A DNA stretch of 64,000 bases from RGIG250 sp964540025 (GCA_964540025.1 CAZIKQ010000002.1:1-64000); one strand, 5' to 3'. Shown: positions 33,444 to 43,152, counted from the first letter of the stretch. Numbers and translations: made by a program. Notes: generated by a model not told the origin, from the sequence alone.

Positions 33444-34394
33444 ATGATATTGAGAGACAAGGAAGATTTGTGCATCCTGGCCGGTAATGCAAATCCGAAG
33501 CTGGCCGAGGATATAGCGAAGCATCTTGGATTGAAGCTGTGCGCGGCCAGCGTTGGGCACTTTAACAACGGCGAGACTCAGGTTATGATCGACGAAAGTA
33601 TCCGTGGTCGTGATATTTTCATCATTCAGCCGACTACTTATCCGGTAAATGATAATCTTATGGAGCTGCTAATCATGGCAGATGCCTGTCGGCGAGCTTC
33701 AGCGCACAGCATAACAGCGGTCGTCCCGTATTATGCGTATGCGCGTCAGGATCGCAAGACCCGTGGCCGCGAGCCTATTTCTGCAAAGCTTGTTGCCAAT
33801 CTCATGGAGTGTGCCGGAATCACCCGCATGGTGACTGTGGATCTCCATGCCGGCCAGATTCAGGGCTTCTTCGATATTCCCGTTGACCATTTGGCGGCTG
33901 CTCCAGTTTTGGCAGATTATATTATTTCCAAGAATATGGAGAATGTTGTTGTCGTGTCTCCTGACTTGGGTGGCGTTCAGCGTGCCCGGGTTTTGGCAGA
34001 TCGTCTTGGCACTTCCATCGCTATAATTGAAAAGCGCCGTCCTGAGCCGGGTAAAGCTGAGGTCATGAACTTTATTGGCGACGTAAAAGGTAAGCGCTGT
34101 GTCATTATTGATGATATTGTCGATACTGCCGGTTCCCTCTGTGAAGGCGCGAAAGCTCTGAAAAAGGAAGGAGCTTTGGAGGTTTATGCCTGCTGCTCTC
34201 ATGCAATTCTTTCCGGGCCGGCGGTTGAACGCATAAACGATTCCTGTATTAAAGAACTTATCATCACTGATACTATTCCACTCCCGGAGGAAAAGAAGTC
34301 CCCAAAGATAGTTACTCTGTCTTTGGCCGATGCTTTAGCAGATGTTATACTGAACATTCATCAGCGGAAGTCCGTAAGCAATCTTTTCAAATAA
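33444..34394 (+). CDS. prs: Ribose-phosphate pyrophosphokinase
   Basis: Makes PRPP from ribose-5-phosphate and ATP for purine, pyrimidine, His and Trp synthesis. The 316-aa protein shows the ATP/Mg motif DLHAGQIQGFFDIPVDHL near residue 130 and the PRPP-binding DDIVDTAGSLCEGAKAL near residue 220. ATG 33444 follows GGGGAGG; the frame upstream to 33414 has no site. glmU-prs is a common pair. It is followed by an intrinsic terminator that overlaps the region before recG. Confidence 0.97.
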   Translation: MILRDKEDLCILAGNANPKLAEDIAKHLGLKLCAASVGHFNNGETQVMIDESIRGRDIFIIQPTTYPVNDNLMELLIMADACRRASAHSITAVVPYYAYARQDRKTRGREPISAKLVANLMECAGITRMVTVDLHAGQIQGFFDIPVDHLAAAPVLADYIISKNMENVVVVSPDLGGVQRARVLADRLGTSIAIIEKRRPEPGKAEVMNFIGDVKGKRCVIIDDIVDTAGSLCEGAKALKKEGALEVYACCSHAILSGPAVERINDSCIKELIITDTIPLPEEKKSPKIVTLSLADALADVILNIHQRKSVSNLFK

Positions 34395-34411
34395 TTATTC
34401 AGGTGATTTAG

Positions 34412-34445
34412 GAGGCTGTTGCATATACCCGCAGCAGCCTCTTTT
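34412..34445 (+). terminator. prs terminator
   Basis: GAGGCTGTTGC pairs with GCAGCAGCCTC around ATATACCC, then TTTT. It lies inside the spurious 5' extension of the recG frame, which supports the later recG start. Confidence 0.85.
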
Positions 34446-34460
34446 CTGTATGGTAGTGAT

Positions 34461-36566
34461 ATGATGGAAAAAGCAAATATTCTCGATTTAAGAACGGATG
34501 TGAAGTACCTGAACGGAGTTGGACCGAAGCGGGCCGCATCCCTGCAAAAGCTCGGTATTTCCACCATTGAGGACCTGGTAACATATTATCCAAGGGCATA
34601 CGAGGATAGAAGCTCTATCACCGCCATAGGAGAATTATCACCCGATGGAGAAGACTGTATCTATACCGTTATTGGGATAATCGTCAATATACGGGAGAAA
34701 ATGTATGGGCGATACAGAAGTATCCTGATGGCAACAATATCGGATGGCACCGGTTACTTGCAGGTAAACTGGTTTAATCAGCGCTTCCTGAAAAAGTCGC
34801 TTACTGTCGGGAAAAGGATACTGGTATATGGAAAGGTAGGCCTTGCCTATGGCGGACGGGGTATGCTGGCCGTAACGAGGCTTATCTCTTTTGAATTGCT
34901 GGAGTCGGGAGCAGCAATTCAAAAGCAGGGGATTTTGCCAGTGTATCAGTTAGCAGAGTCAATAAGTCAGAAATATATTCGCCGTCTGACGGAAAACTTG
35001 TGGGCGTCAGATATAAGTATTGATGAAATAATTCCTCAGTCTATCAGAAACAGATATAAGCTCATGCCAAGGCGAAGGGCTTTGCGGAGTATACACTACC
35101 CGGAAAGTAATGAGGAATTAACAAAAGCAAGAGAGACACTTGCTTTTGAGGAGCTGTATGTAATTCAATGCGGACTGTTGCTGCTGAAGCGGGACAGCCA
35201 GCAGGGAGTCGATGGTGTTCGTCACTTGATGAGCGGTTCCCTGGTCAAGTCGGTTTTTAGTGTCTTGCCATACTCGCTGACAGAAGATCAACTAAGAGCT
35301 TGGAAGGATATTGAGAAGGATATGGAGCAACAGATTCCTATGCGCCGGTTGTTGGAGGGAGATGTGGGCTCCGGTAAGACAGTTATAGCTCTTATGGCAT
35401 TGGTAAAGACGGTAGAAAACGGCTATCAGGGCGCGTTTATGGCGCCAACGGAAATATTGGCCCGGCAGCATTATGAAAAATTTACCGAATTGCTGAAAGA
35501 AACAGAAATAAAGATTGGCCTGCTGGTTGGCAGCCTTAGCGCAAAAAAACATCGTGAGACATTGGAAAAGATAGCTAGCCACGACTTGGATATAGTAATC
35601 GGTACCCATGCGATTATTCAGGAGGCGGTAAAGTTTGCTGCCCTGGGTTTGGCGGTTACTGACGAACAGCACCGGTTTGGCATTTCCCAAAGGGCGGCTT
35701 TGGACAAGAAGGGTGAATACGCGCCTGATGTTCTGGTCATGACTGCAACGCCTATTCCAAGGACAATGACGCTGACAGTATACGGTGACCTCGATGTATC
35801 GAGAATAGAGCGCCTTCCACCCGGCCGGAAGCCAATCCGTACCTTTGTCCGGGAAAGCGACCGGCGCCGGCTTATTTATGAATTCGTCAAAAAGGAAATA
35901 GAGGACGGTCGTCAGGCGTATGTTGTCTGCCCGTTGATAGAAGATAGAGATAACCCTGATGACAGCAGCCATCATGTTCCTTCTGCGGAAGAGGTATATA
36001 ACGAACTTTCCCAGGGAATATTTAAGAATATTTCTATTGGTCTCGTTCATGGCCGGCTGAAAAAGGATAAGAAGCAGCAGACTATGGCTGATTTTTACGA
36101 AAATAAGCTGAGCCTGCTGGTGGCAACAACCGTTATAGAGGTAGGGGTAGATGTGCCCAATGCCAGCATAATGGTTATAGAAAACGCCGAGCGTTTTGGC
36201 CTGGCCCAGCTGCATCAGCTGCGAGGCAGGATAGGACGTGGTAAATATAGCTCTTACTGTATTCTCATTGCCGGTTCAAAATCAGCAGTTTCCAGAGAGC
36301 GGTTGGAGGTACTTAGGGATACCACCAGCGGCTTTGAAGTGGCTGAAGCTGATTTACGGCTGCGTGGCGCGGGGCAGTTTTTCGGCTCTATGCAGCATGG
36401 TACAGGGGATTTGAAAATAGTTAATGTGATGAAGGATACTGATATACTTCTCAGGGCCAGACAGGCGGCTTTGGAGACAATGGCTGATGCAGAGGCCATT
36501 GAATCTATTCGCCCCTATCTTACGGAAAAATATAAAGACAAGTTTAGTCAGATAAATGATGCGTAA
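34461..36566 (+). CDS. recG: ATP-dependent DNA helicase RecG
   Basis: Remodels stalled forks and branch-migrates Holliday junctions. The 701-aa protein has an N-terminal wedge/OB domain, then SF2 motifs: Walker A LLEGDVGSGKTVIALMAL near residue 310, DEQH (VTDEQHRFG) and later VVCPLIED and LHQLRGRIGRG. The start is placed at 34461, after the prs terminator; the frame is open to 34419, but that part is the terminator stem. An ATG at 34464 is also possible. TVP38-type protein follows 3 bp later. Confidence 0.95.
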   Translation: MMEKANILDLRTDVKYLNGVGPKRAASLQKLGISTIEDLVTYYPRAYEDRSSITAIGELSPDGEDCIYTVIGIIVNIREKMYGRYRSILMATISDGTGYLQVNWFNQRFLKKSLTVGKRILVYGKVGLAYGGRGMLAVTRLISFELLESGAAIQKQGILPVYQLAESISQKYIRRLTENLWASDISIDEIIPQSIRNRYKLMPRRRALRSIHYPESNEELTKARETLAFEELYVIQCGLLLLKRDSQQGVDGVRHLMSGSLVKSVFSVLPYSLTEDQLRAWKDIEKDMEQQIPMRRLLEGDVGSGKTVIALMALVKTVENGYQGAFMAPTEILARQHYEKFTELLKETEIKIGLLVGSLSAKKHRETLEKIASHDLDIVIGTHAIIQEAVKFAALGLAVTDEQHRFGISQRAALDKKGEYAPDVLVMTATPIPRTMTLTVYGDLDVSRIERLPPGRKPIRTFVRESDRRRLIYEFVKKEIEDGRQAYVVCPLIEDRDNPDDSSHHVPSAEEVYNELSQGIFKNISIGLVHGRLKKDKKQQTMADFYENKLSLLVATTVIEVGVDVPNASIMVIENAERFGLAQLHQLRGRIGRGKYSSYCILIAGSKSAVSRERLEVLRDTTSGFEVAEADLRLRGAGQFFGSMQHGTGDLKIVNVMKDTDILLRARQAALETMADAEAIESIRPYLTEKYKDKFSQINDA

Positions 36567-36569
36567 ATT

Positions 36570-37259
36570 ATGAAAATTACAGAGAAAACCATTAAAATAA
36601 TAGCCGGTATTTTATTAGTGGCGATGACTTTTGCTATCTGGCTGATTGCACCTGCCTTCTTTTCTGATTTTTGGCGGGTAGCAACCTCTGGTCAGCTTCA
36701 GGATACAGTTGATTTCATTGCCGGATTCGGCGCTTGGGCAATGGCCGTGAGTTTTTTATTTGATGTGCTCATAAATGCCCTGGGATTCCTACCTTCAATA
36801 TTTGTATCCACGGCAAATGGGTTACTATTTGGGATATTTAACGGCGTGATAATATCCTGGCTGGCGGAGACGGTAGGAGTAATCATCAGCTTTTTACTGA
36901 TGCGCACTGTCCTTCGGGATACGGCCAAAAAGATAATTGATAAGAGCAAATCCCTGAAAAAAGTCGATGAGATGAGCGGAAAAAATGGATTCAAGCTGAT
37001 GCTGTTTCTCCGCACGATTCCCTATTTTCCCTCCGGGCTTTTGACGGCATTGGGAGCGGTGTCCTCAATTGGCATTAAGGATTATATATTGGCAAACCTG
37101 ATTGGAAAATTTCCTTCCACTGCCCTTGAGGTTATAGTTGGGCATGATGCAGTGCTTATGAAAGAGCATAGCGACAGGCTCATGACGGTTGTTTTAGCTA
37201 CAATGGCCGTATATGGTATTGTGTGGTTTATATACAACCGGACGAAAAAGAACGATTGA
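36570..37259 (+). CDS. TVP38/TMEM64-family membrane protein (VTT domain)
   Basis: A 229-aa polytopic membrane protein with about five hydrophobic segments (IIAGILLVAMTFAIWLIAPAF, AMAVSFLFDVLINALGF, GVIISFLLMRT, LANLIGKFPSTALEVI, VVLATMAVYGIVWFIY). The family signature FLRTIPYFPSGLLTALGAVS is near residue 148. Relatives of the DedA/VTT class are linked to lipid scrambling or transport; the substrate here is unknown. It is closely linked to recG. Confidence 0.87.
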   Translation: MKITEKTIKIIAGILLVAMTFAIWLIAPAFFSDFWRVATSGQLQDTVDFIAGFGAWAMAVSFLFDVLINALGFLPSIFVSTANGLLFGIFNGVIISWLAETVGVIISFLLMRTVLRDTAKKIIDKSKSLKKVDEMSGKNGFKLMLFLRTIPYFPSGLLTALGAVSSIGIKDYILANLIGKFPSTALEVIVGHDAVLMKEHSDRLMTVVLATMAVYGIVWFIYNRTKKND

Positions 37260-37293
37260 GATACCAAAATAATAATATATACTCAGTGAAAGT

Positions 37294-37323
37294 TTGACTT
37301 TTCTGATATTAGTTTGCTAAAAT
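37294..37323 (+). promoter_or_regulatory. dapB promoter
   Basis: TTGACT (37294-37299) and TAAAAT (37318-37323) with an 18-bp spacer; the start codon is 46 bp downstream. Confidence 0.5.
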
Positions 37324-37368
37324 ACGAAGATATAGATTTAGGAAAGAGTTTTGTCGGGAGGTTTTGTA

Positions 37369-38157
37369 ATGGTAAGAGTCCTTGTAACCGGGGCCTGTGG
37401 CCGTATGGGGCAGGCTGTGGTAAAGTCGATTATCAATGACCCTGAGACAGAGCTGGTAGCAGCGGTTGATCTCAAGGGCGGCATGGATGCCGGTGAGCTG
37501 GCGGGTCTTAAACCGGTTGGGGTTAAGGTCACTACTGACCTGGCGGCAACCATAGCGGAGACAAAACCGGAGGTAATGGTTGATTTTACCCGTCCCGATG
37601 TGGTCTATGAAAATGCGGTGCTGGCCCTGAAAAACAGAGTAGCCCCGGTCATTGGTACAACCGGCTTGGGCGATGAGGCAAAGGCTCAGCTCAAAGCCCT
37701 CAGTGAAGAATATGACACACCCGTGTTTATTGCCCCGAATTTTGCCATAGGTGCAGTTTTGATGATGCTCATGGCCCGACAGGCAGCCAAATATATGCCT
37801 GAGGTTGAGATTATTGAGCTCCATCATGATAGAAAGCTTGATGCTCCGTCGGGTACCGCATTGGAAACAGCCAACCTGATTTCCGAGGTCAGGGAGGCCC
37901 ACAGGCAAGGGCACCCGGAGGAAAAAGAGAAAATCGCCGGAGCAAGGGGGGCGCAGGTAAATGGAATCCCCATTCACAGTGTTCGTTTGCCTGGTTATGT
38001 TGCCCACCAGGAGGTAATTTTTGGCGGACTTGGACAGACGCTGAGCATCCGTCATGATTCTCTGGACCGTGAATCATTCATGCCGGGTGTGGTTTTGGCC
38101 TGTAAGAAAATACTTGGTTTGAAAGGACTTGTAATCGGCCTTGATAAGCTGATGTAA
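37369..38157 (+). CDS. dapB: 4-hydroxy-tetrahydrodipicolinate reductase
   Basis: Reduces HTPA to tetrahydrodipicolinate in the DAP/lysine pathway. The 262-aa protein has the NAD(P)-binding VTGACGRMGQAV at the start, the catalytic HHDRKLDAPSGTA near residue 155, and a C-terminal lobe. ATG 37369 is chosen, because TCGGGAGG precedes it and the ORF upstream has no site. asd follows 22 bp later, and together they supply DAP. Confidence 0.96.
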   Translation: MVRVLVTGACGRMGQAVVKSIINDPETELVAAVDLKGGMDAGELAGLKPVGVKVTTDLAATIAETKPEVMVDFTRPDVVYENAVLALKNRVAPVIGTTGLGDEAKAQLKALSEEYDTPVFIAPNFAIGAVLMMLMARQAAKYMPEVEIIELHHDRKLDAPSGTALETANLISEVREAHRQGHPEEKEKIAGARGAQVNGIPIHSVRLPGYVAHQEVIFGGLGQTLSIRHDSLDRESFMPGVVLACKKILGLKGLVIGLDKLM

Positions 38158-38179
38158 ACAATGGGAAGGAAGAAATGAT

Positions 38180-39220
38180 ATGAGAAAGTACAATGTTGCA
38201 ATTCTTGGCGCCACCGGAGCAGTCGGGGCGGAATTCCTGCGCCTAATCGAGAAACGAAATTTTCCCTTTGCGGAGCTGAAGCTTTTGGCCTCTAAAAGGT
38301 CGGCCGGCCAGGTCATCAAATTCATGGGAAAGGATTACGTTGTTGAGGAAGCGACTGAGAATTCCTTTGAAGGGGTGGAGATTGCCCTTTTCGCAGGTGG
38401 CTCCATCAGTGAGACTTTTGCGCCGATTGCGGTAAAGGCAGGTGCGGTAGTAATTGATAACTCTTCTACGTTCCGTATGGATCCGGAGGTTCCGCTTGTT
38501 GTCCCCGAGGTAAATCCGGAGGCTATTGCCCGACATAAAGGTATTATCGCAAATCCTAACTGCTCTACCATCATTATGGTTATGGCCCTTAAGCCGCTCC
38601 ATGATATTGTTCCCATTAAGCGGGTGGTCGTATCCACTTACCAGGCAGTTTCCGGCGGCGGCAAGGAAGCTATGGAGGAGCTTGAGGAACAGGTGGCGGA
38701 CATCGTTGCCGGACGGCCGGTTACGGCCAAAATCCTTCCCGGGGCCAGCTTGAAGAAGCATTATCAGATTGCCTTTAATCTGATTCCGCAGATCGATATC
38801 TTTAAGGAAAATCTTTATACCAAGGAAGAGATGAAGATGATTCTGGAGACGCGTAAGATTATGAATGCTCCGGAAATGAAAATTACGGCCACCACAGTTC
38901 GCGTTCCAGTCTATCGCAGCCATGCAGAATCCGTGAATGTAGAATTTGAAGGCAATATTGATTTGGCAGAAGCCCGTGCGGCTTTGGAAAAGTTCCCGGG
39001 CGTTAAGCTGACCGATAATCCCGATGAGCAGATTTATCCGATGCCGCTCAATACTTCCGGGTTGGATGATGTAGAGGTAGGTCGCCTCCGCTACGATGAG
39101 TCTGTAGAGCATGGCGTAAACTTCTGGTGTTGCGGTGACCAGATCCGCAAGGGCGCGGCTCTCAATACTCTTCAGATTGCTGAGTACATGATTGAGCATG
39201 ATATGTTTGACAAGAAGTAG
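38180..39220 (+). CDS. asd: Aspartate-semialdehyde dehydrogenase
   Basis: Makes aspartate semialdehyde for Lys, Met and Thr. The 346-aa protein has the NADP motif GATGAVGAEF, the catalytic Cys in ANPNCSTI near residue 130, the QAVSGGGKEAM loop, and the catalytic His in YRSHAE. It lies with dapB; an AAGGAAGAAA ribosome-binding site precedes it. It is a metabolic neighbour of the cys/met step that is broken in region 1. Confidence 0.96.
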   Translation: MRKYNVAILGATGAVGAEFLRLIEKRNFPFAELKLLASKRSAGQVIKFMGKDYVVEEATENSFEGVEIALFAGGSISETFAPIAVKAGAVVIDNSSTFRMDPEVPLVVPEVNPEAIARHKGIIANPNCSTIIMVMALKPLHDIVPIKRVVVSTYQAVSGGGKEAMEELEEQVADIVAGRPVTAKILPGASLKKHYQIAFNLIPQIDIFKENLYTKEEMKMILETRKIMNAPEMKITATTVRVPVYRSHAESVNVEFEGNIDLAEARAALEKFPGVKLTDNPDEQIYPMPLNTSGLDDVEVGRLRYDESVEHGVNFWCCGDQIRKGAALNTLQIAEYMIEHDMFDKK

Positions 39221-39297
39221 TACTAACTGAATTTCTTTTTGTATTGTTGATTTGATAGTTTATTTTTGATAATGCAGTTGATTTAGGAGGTGCGCAA

Positions 39298-39555
39298 ATG
39301 GTAAGCGATGAAACAATGATGTACAAAAGGGAGAAAAACCGTTCAAAAGCCGAGACGATTATTCGAAATGTCTGTGCCGCTATGGATGAGAAGGGGTATA
39401 ATCCCATCAATCAGCTGGTGGGGTATCTTCTTTCCGGTGATCCTGCCTATATTACCAGTTACAATGACGCACGCAGCCAAATCCGTCAGCTGGAACGGGA
39501 TGAACTCCTTGAAGAGTTTGTTCGTTCCTATGTTGACAGAATTCGTGAGAGCTGA
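39298..39555 (+). CDS. IreB family regulatory phosphoprotein (UPF0297)
   Basis: An 85-aa protein of the YrzL/IreB family, recognised by the [18 protein letters not shown] and [19 protein letters not shown] stretch. In enterococci IreB is a substrate of the IreK kinase. A GGAGG ribosome-binding site is 8 nt upstream. The order IreB-YqgF-DUF1292 is conserved in Bacillota, usually behind alaS, which is not here. Confidence 0.93.
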   Translation: MVSDETMMYKREKNRSKAETIIRNVCAAMDEKGYNPINQLVGYLLSGDPAYITSYNDARSQIRQLERDELLEEFVRSYVDRIRES

Positions 39556-39557
39556 CT

Positions 39558-39998
39558 ATGGACTTTCCGCAAAAACGGTACCTTTCTCTTGATGTTGGAG
39601 ACGCTACCATTGGTGTTGCAGTAAGCGACTTGTTACTTATTACAGCTCAGGGAGTTGAAACAATCAGGAGAAATCCCCGGGCTCCGGAGAAAGATTTTGA
39701 ACGGCTTGTGGAGCTTAGCCGTCAATTTGAAGCCAGGGATTTTGTCGTTGGTTACCCGCGCAACATGAACGGCAGTGAGGGTTCCCGCTGCGAATTTGTC
39801 AAGGAGTTTTCTACCAGGCTTAAGGAATTTATTACCGAGGCCAATATCATTTTTTGGGATGAACGACTCTCGACCGTGGCGGCAGCAAAATCCCTTATAG
39901 CGGCTGATGTCAGCCGGGCGAAACGTAAGAGAGTAATTGATAAAATGGCGGCGGTCTATATTCTGCAAGGGTATTTAGATAGTCTGCCAAAAGGATAA
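39558..39998 (+). CDS. Holliday-junction-resolvase-like YqgF/RuvX
   Basis: A 146-aa RNase H-fold nuclease needed for 16S rRNA 5' maturation in some bacteria. Motifs are LSLDVGDATIGVAVSD (first catalytic Asp near residue 12), VVGYPRNMNGSEG and the ERLSTVAAAK segment. It starts 2 bp after the IreB gene. Confidence 0.93.
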   Translation: MDFPQKRYLSLDVGDATIGVAVSDLLLITAQGVETIRRNPRAPEKDFERLVELSRQFEARDFVVGYPRNMNGSEGSRCEFVKEFSTRLKEFITEANIIFWDERLSTVAAAKSLIAADVSRAKRKRVIDKMAAVYILQGYLDSLPKG

Positions 39999-40017
39999 AT
40001 TTTGAAAGGAGATTATC

Positions 40018-40329
40018 ATGGCTGATAAAGAAATTATTGATGAGACTGATTTCGAGGATGAAGAAGTTGTTATAGTCATGATGGATGATGACGGCAACGA
40101 GCATTACTTTATCGAGGAAATGCTTATTCCTGTCGGTGATGATACCTATGCGCTTCTGGTTCCGGATACATATGACGGTGAGGAGTCTGAGGATGAGGAT
40201 TCAGCGTTCTTCGCTAAGGTGGTTACCGATGAGGATGGCGAGGAGGAATATGTCGAGCCAACCGATGAAGAGTTTGAAAAGGTAAATGCTATTTACGAAG
40301 AAATGATGAGGGAAGAAGAAGCCGAATAA
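40018..40329 (+). CDS. DUF1292 protein (YrzB-like)
   Basis: A 103-aa, very acidic protein (runs of Asp/Glu). The DUF1292 pattern is VTDEDGEEEYVEPTDEEFEKV near the C-terminus. It is a usual third partner of IreB and YqgF. GAAAGGAGAT lies 8 nt before the ATG. Function unknown. Confidence 0.87.
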   Translation: MADKEIIDETDFEDEEVVIVMMDDDGNEHYFIEEMLIPVGDDTYALLVPDTYDGEESEDEDSAFFAKVVTDEDGEEEYVEPTDEEFEKVNAIYEEMMREEEAE

Positions 40330-40357
40330 TCAGGCTTCTAAAAAGGAGCATTATTCA

Positions 40358-41278
40358 ATGAAGAAGGTCTATCTCATTCTTGTGTCTCTGGTCATTCTTG
40401 CTTTAGCTGTAGCTGGTTGTGGCGACGGAGCAGACAAGAAGCAGGACGCAAAGCCAGCTCAGAAGACTGAGCAGGCAGACACGAAACTTAAAGACGGGGA
40501 TACCACGGCGGGGACCCATGCTGGAGATTTCCGTTCATTGGACAATATTAAATCCAGCGGAGAAATCAATATTGGAGTTTTCTCAGATAAAAATCCCTTT
40601 GGTTATGTTGATGAAAATGGTGAATATCAGGGCTATGATGTTTACCTGGCAAAGCGTATCGGTAAAGACCTTGGCGTAAAGGTAAATTTTATTTCTACCG
40701 AGGCAGCCAATCGCATCGCCTATCTTCAGACCGGCAAGGTGGATATAATCCTGGCCAACTTTACTGTCACTCCCCAGCGGGCTGAGGAGGTTGATTTCTG
40801 CCTGCCGTACATGAATGTAGCTCTCGGTGTCGTTTCCCCTGACTCCCGGGTTATTTCTTCCTTGGACAATTGGAATAAAGACGATCCGATGATCGTTATC
40901 AGCGGTACCACTGCTGAAATGTACCTCATGGAACATTATCCTAACATTCCTTTACAGAAATATGATACCTATGCAACGGCCAAAAATGCTATTGAGAATG
41001 GCAATGCTGTTGCTTGGGCAAACGACAACACCGAGGTAATTGCTTTCTCAAAGTCAACTCCTGGTTTTACTGTAGGAATTCCGTCTCTGGGCAGCGCTGA
41101 TATTATTGCACCGGCTGTTTCAAAGGGTAATGACAGCCTTCGGAAATGGATCAATGATGAGATCGTTTCTCTTGGTGGCGAGAAGTTCTTCCATGCCGCG
41201 TATAAAGCTACTCTTGAAGGAACTTATGGCGCTGATTATATGGAGACCCTCGTTATCGAAGGTGGCAATATTCAATAA
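40358..41278 (+). CDS. Amino-acid ABC-type substrate-binding lipoprotein
   Basis: A 306-aa family-3 binding protein. The signal peptide ends at the lipobox VAGC (residue 21), followed by a linker with Lys/Asp/Gln, then the GYDVYLAKRIGKDLG signature near residue 95 and the FTVTPQRAEEVDF lobe. No transporter permease or ATPase is adjacent, so it is a second orphan besides the one at 15310. It ends with a strong terminator. Confidence 0.9.
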   Translation: MKKVYLILVSLVILALAVAGCGDGADKKQDAKPAQKTEQADTKLKDGDTTAGTHAGDFRSLDNIKSSGEINIGVFSDKNPFGYVDENGEYQGYDVYLAKRIGKDLGVKVNFISTEAANRIAYLQTGKVDIILANFTVTPQRAEEVDFCLPYMNVALGVVSPDSRVISSLDNWNKDDPMIVISGTTAEMYLMEHYPNIPLQKYDTYATAKNAIENGNAVAWANDNTEVIAFSKSTPGFTVGIPSLGSADIIAPAVSKGNDSLRKWINDEIVSLGGEKFFHAAYKATLEGTYGADYMETLVIEGGNIQ

Positions 41279-41308
41279 AAACAGGGCGGCCTGTGCCGCC
41301 CTGTTTTT
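41277..41308 (+). terminator. Terminator after the binding-protein gene
   Basis: AAAACAGGGCGGC paired with GCCGCCCTGTTTT around CTGT, then a T-run. Confidence 0.95.
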
Positions 41309-41395
41309 ATTGAAAGGATATGTAATGTTATCTTAATACTTTCTGGTAAGTAAGCAGATTAGTACATATTAGTAAAATAAAAGGGTAGATAGAAT

Positions 41396-42142
41396 ATGGG
41401 AAGAATATCACTAGAGCTTGTCCCCAGAACAGAAGTGGGACTAATAAATGAGTTACAGATGGTTGAAAGCAAGCTATCAATGATCGATATTATAAACATA
41501 CCGGATTTGCTTAGCTGTGAGCTCCGGGGACCGGAGGGGGCTGTTGCAGCCAAAAAGTATTTTCCTTCAGTTATTCCCCATATTAGAGCTATGGATATTG
41601 ATTTGGAAAGACCGCTTCCCATGGCGGATTACCTTCGGGAGAATAATATTAAAGAGGTATTGGTCATTCAGGGTGACCCTCCTCAGGATATGACGCATAC
41701 GGTTTATCCTACCGAATCTATTGATGTTATTTGGAAATTCAAAAAGGAGATGCCGGATATAAAAGTGTATGCCGGTATTGACCAGTACAGGGGCAGCATG
41801 AGACAGGAGCAGTACCGCATGCGCAGGAAGCTGCAGGCAGGGGCGGATGGATTTTTCACTCAGCCTTTTTTTGATATGAGGTTTCTGGAAATGTATGCGG
41901 ATATGCTTCATGGGCTTGATGTATACTGGGGAATAACGCCGGTACTTTCCGACAACTCAAAAAGTTATTGGGAACAAAAGAACAACGTTGTTTTTCCACG
42001 GGAATTTGAGATCGGCATGGACTGGAGCATAAAATTTGGGCGGCAGGTAATAGAATTTGCCAGACAATATAATGCAAATGTGTACCTGATGCCGATAAAA
42101 GCCGATTTTTTGGCCTATGTTACAGGAGTATTGTCAGATTGA
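41396..42142 (+). CDS. MTHFR-like (MetF-family) TIM-barrel protein
   Basis: A 248-aa protein related to methylenetetrahydrofolate reductase. The diagnostic segments are the early catalytic-Glu-like region, IPHIRAMDIDLERPL, VLVIQGDPPQD near residue 95, and AGADGFFTQPFFDMRFLEMYAD near residue 155. It is shorter than MetF (about 290), so flavin or folate binding may be altered. There is a promoter-like region before it and a very strong terminator after it. I cannot tell if it is a true MTHFR or a divergent member. Confidence 0.7.
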   Translation: MGRISLELVPRTEVGLINELQMVESKLSMIDIINIPDLLSCELRGPEGAVAAKKYFPSVIPHIRAMDIDLERPLPMADYLRENNIKEVLVIQGDPPQDMTHTVYPTESIDVIWKFKKEMPDIKVYAGIDQYRGSMRQEQYRMRRKLQAGADGFFTQPFFDMRFLEMYADMLHGLDVYWGITPVLSDNSKSYWEQKNNVVFPREFEIGMDWSIKFGRQVIEFARQYNANVYLMPIKADFLAYVTGVLSD

Positions 42143-42154
42143 CCGGAGTCTAAG

Positions 42155-42204
42155 AAAAAACAGGCAGCGCAAAATGATTACTCACTTTGCGCTGCCTGTT
42201 TTTT
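42155..42204. terminator. Bidirectional terminator
   Basis: A-run then AACAGGCAGCGCAAA, an 11-nt loop, its complement and a T-run. It ends both the MetF-like gene and the leftward bofA-recR cluster. Confidence 0.95.
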
Positions 42205-42210
42205 ATGGCG

Positions 42211-42459
42211 TTACAGCATTTTATCCCAAATAAGTATCGCAATGACGCCGGGTATGCCAAAAATACCGGCAAAAAGCGCTTTTAGGATAGTAATATCTAA
42301 ATTAGCCCCAAAAAGATTTATAATAATGAGCATGAAAGCGCCAATAACGCTATTGGTGAGAAACTTTAGTATAAGGCCGATACTTAATCCGATGAGCTTT
42401 GCAATCAATAGAATGGCGAGAACGCCTACCGCAAAACTAATAATGACAGTCGAAGTCAT
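42211..42459 (-). CDS. Pro-sigma-K processing inhibitor BofA family
   Basis: An 82-aa protein with two long hydrophobic stretches (FAVGVLAILLIAKLIGLSI and MLIIINLFGANL region) that match the BofA family. AAGGAGG lies 8 nt before the ATG. BofA normally blocks SigK processing in sporulating Bacillota and is often the last gene after recR, as here. Presence does not prove sporulation. Confidence 0.85.
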   Translation of the reverse strand: MTSTVIISFAVGVLAILLIAKLIGLSIGLILKFLTNSVIGAFMLIIINLFGANLDITILKALFAGIFGIPGVIAILIWDKML

Positions 42460-42549
42460 TGTTGTCCCTCCTTATCATGGTTTGTAATGCATGAGTTCAA
42501 AAATTTCCACAGGAGCTTTATTTACACCAGCAGAGGCAACCAAAGAACG

Positions 42550-43146
42550 TTACAGTGAAATACGATTTTCCATTGCTTTGGCTAAAGTTATTTCATCCGC
42601 ATATTCCAGGTCGCCGCCTACTGGGAGTCCATGGGCAATTCTGGTAACCTTTAGACCGAGCGGTTTAAGAAGCCGCGCCAAATACATGGAAGTAGCTTCT
42701 CCTTCCACATCCGGGTCCGTAGCGATGATAATCTCCTTGACGGTATCGTCATTGAAGCGGTTCAATAACTCTTTTACTCGAAGGCGGTCCGGCCCTATTC
42801 CATCGAGAGGGCTGAGAGCGCCGTGGAGAACATGGTACATACCATGGTAGTTGTGCATTCTTTCAATGGCAGCCACATCCTGAGGTTGTTCAACAACGCA
42901 GATTATTGAACGGTCTCTTTTAGTACTGCTGCATATTTGGCAGGGGCTGGTATCTGTCAGATTGCAGCAGACAGGGCAGAAACCAATGCGTTCCCGGGCT
43001 TCTGTAATTGCCGAGGCCAGAGCTTTGGCTTTAGCCGGATCCATATCAATGACATGATAAGCAAGACGTACCGCACTTTTTGCGCCAATGCCGGGTAAAG
43101 AGCGAAAATTTTCAATAAGCTTTGCCAGGGGAGCGATCGTTTCCAT
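42550..43146 (-). CDS. recR: Recombination protein RecR
   Basis: A 198-aa protein that works with RecF/RecO at gaps. The helix-hairpin-helix FRSLPGIGAKSAVRLAYHV, a C4 zinc finger (CPVCCNL...CQIC), the Toprim domain and a C-terminal tail are present. It is just upstream of bofA and downstream of the ybaB-type gene, a conserved order. Confidence 0.95.
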   Translation of the reverse strand: METIAPLAKLIENFRSLPGIGAKSAVRLAYHVIDMDPAKAKALASAITEARERIGFCPVCCNLTDTSPCQICSSTKRDRSIICVVEQPQDVAAIERMHNYHGMYHVLHGALSPLDGIGPDRLRVKELLNRFNDDTVKEIIIATDPDVEGEATSMYLARLLKPLGLKVTRIAHGLPVGGDLEYADEITLAKAMENRISL

Positions 43147-43152
43147 AAAAAA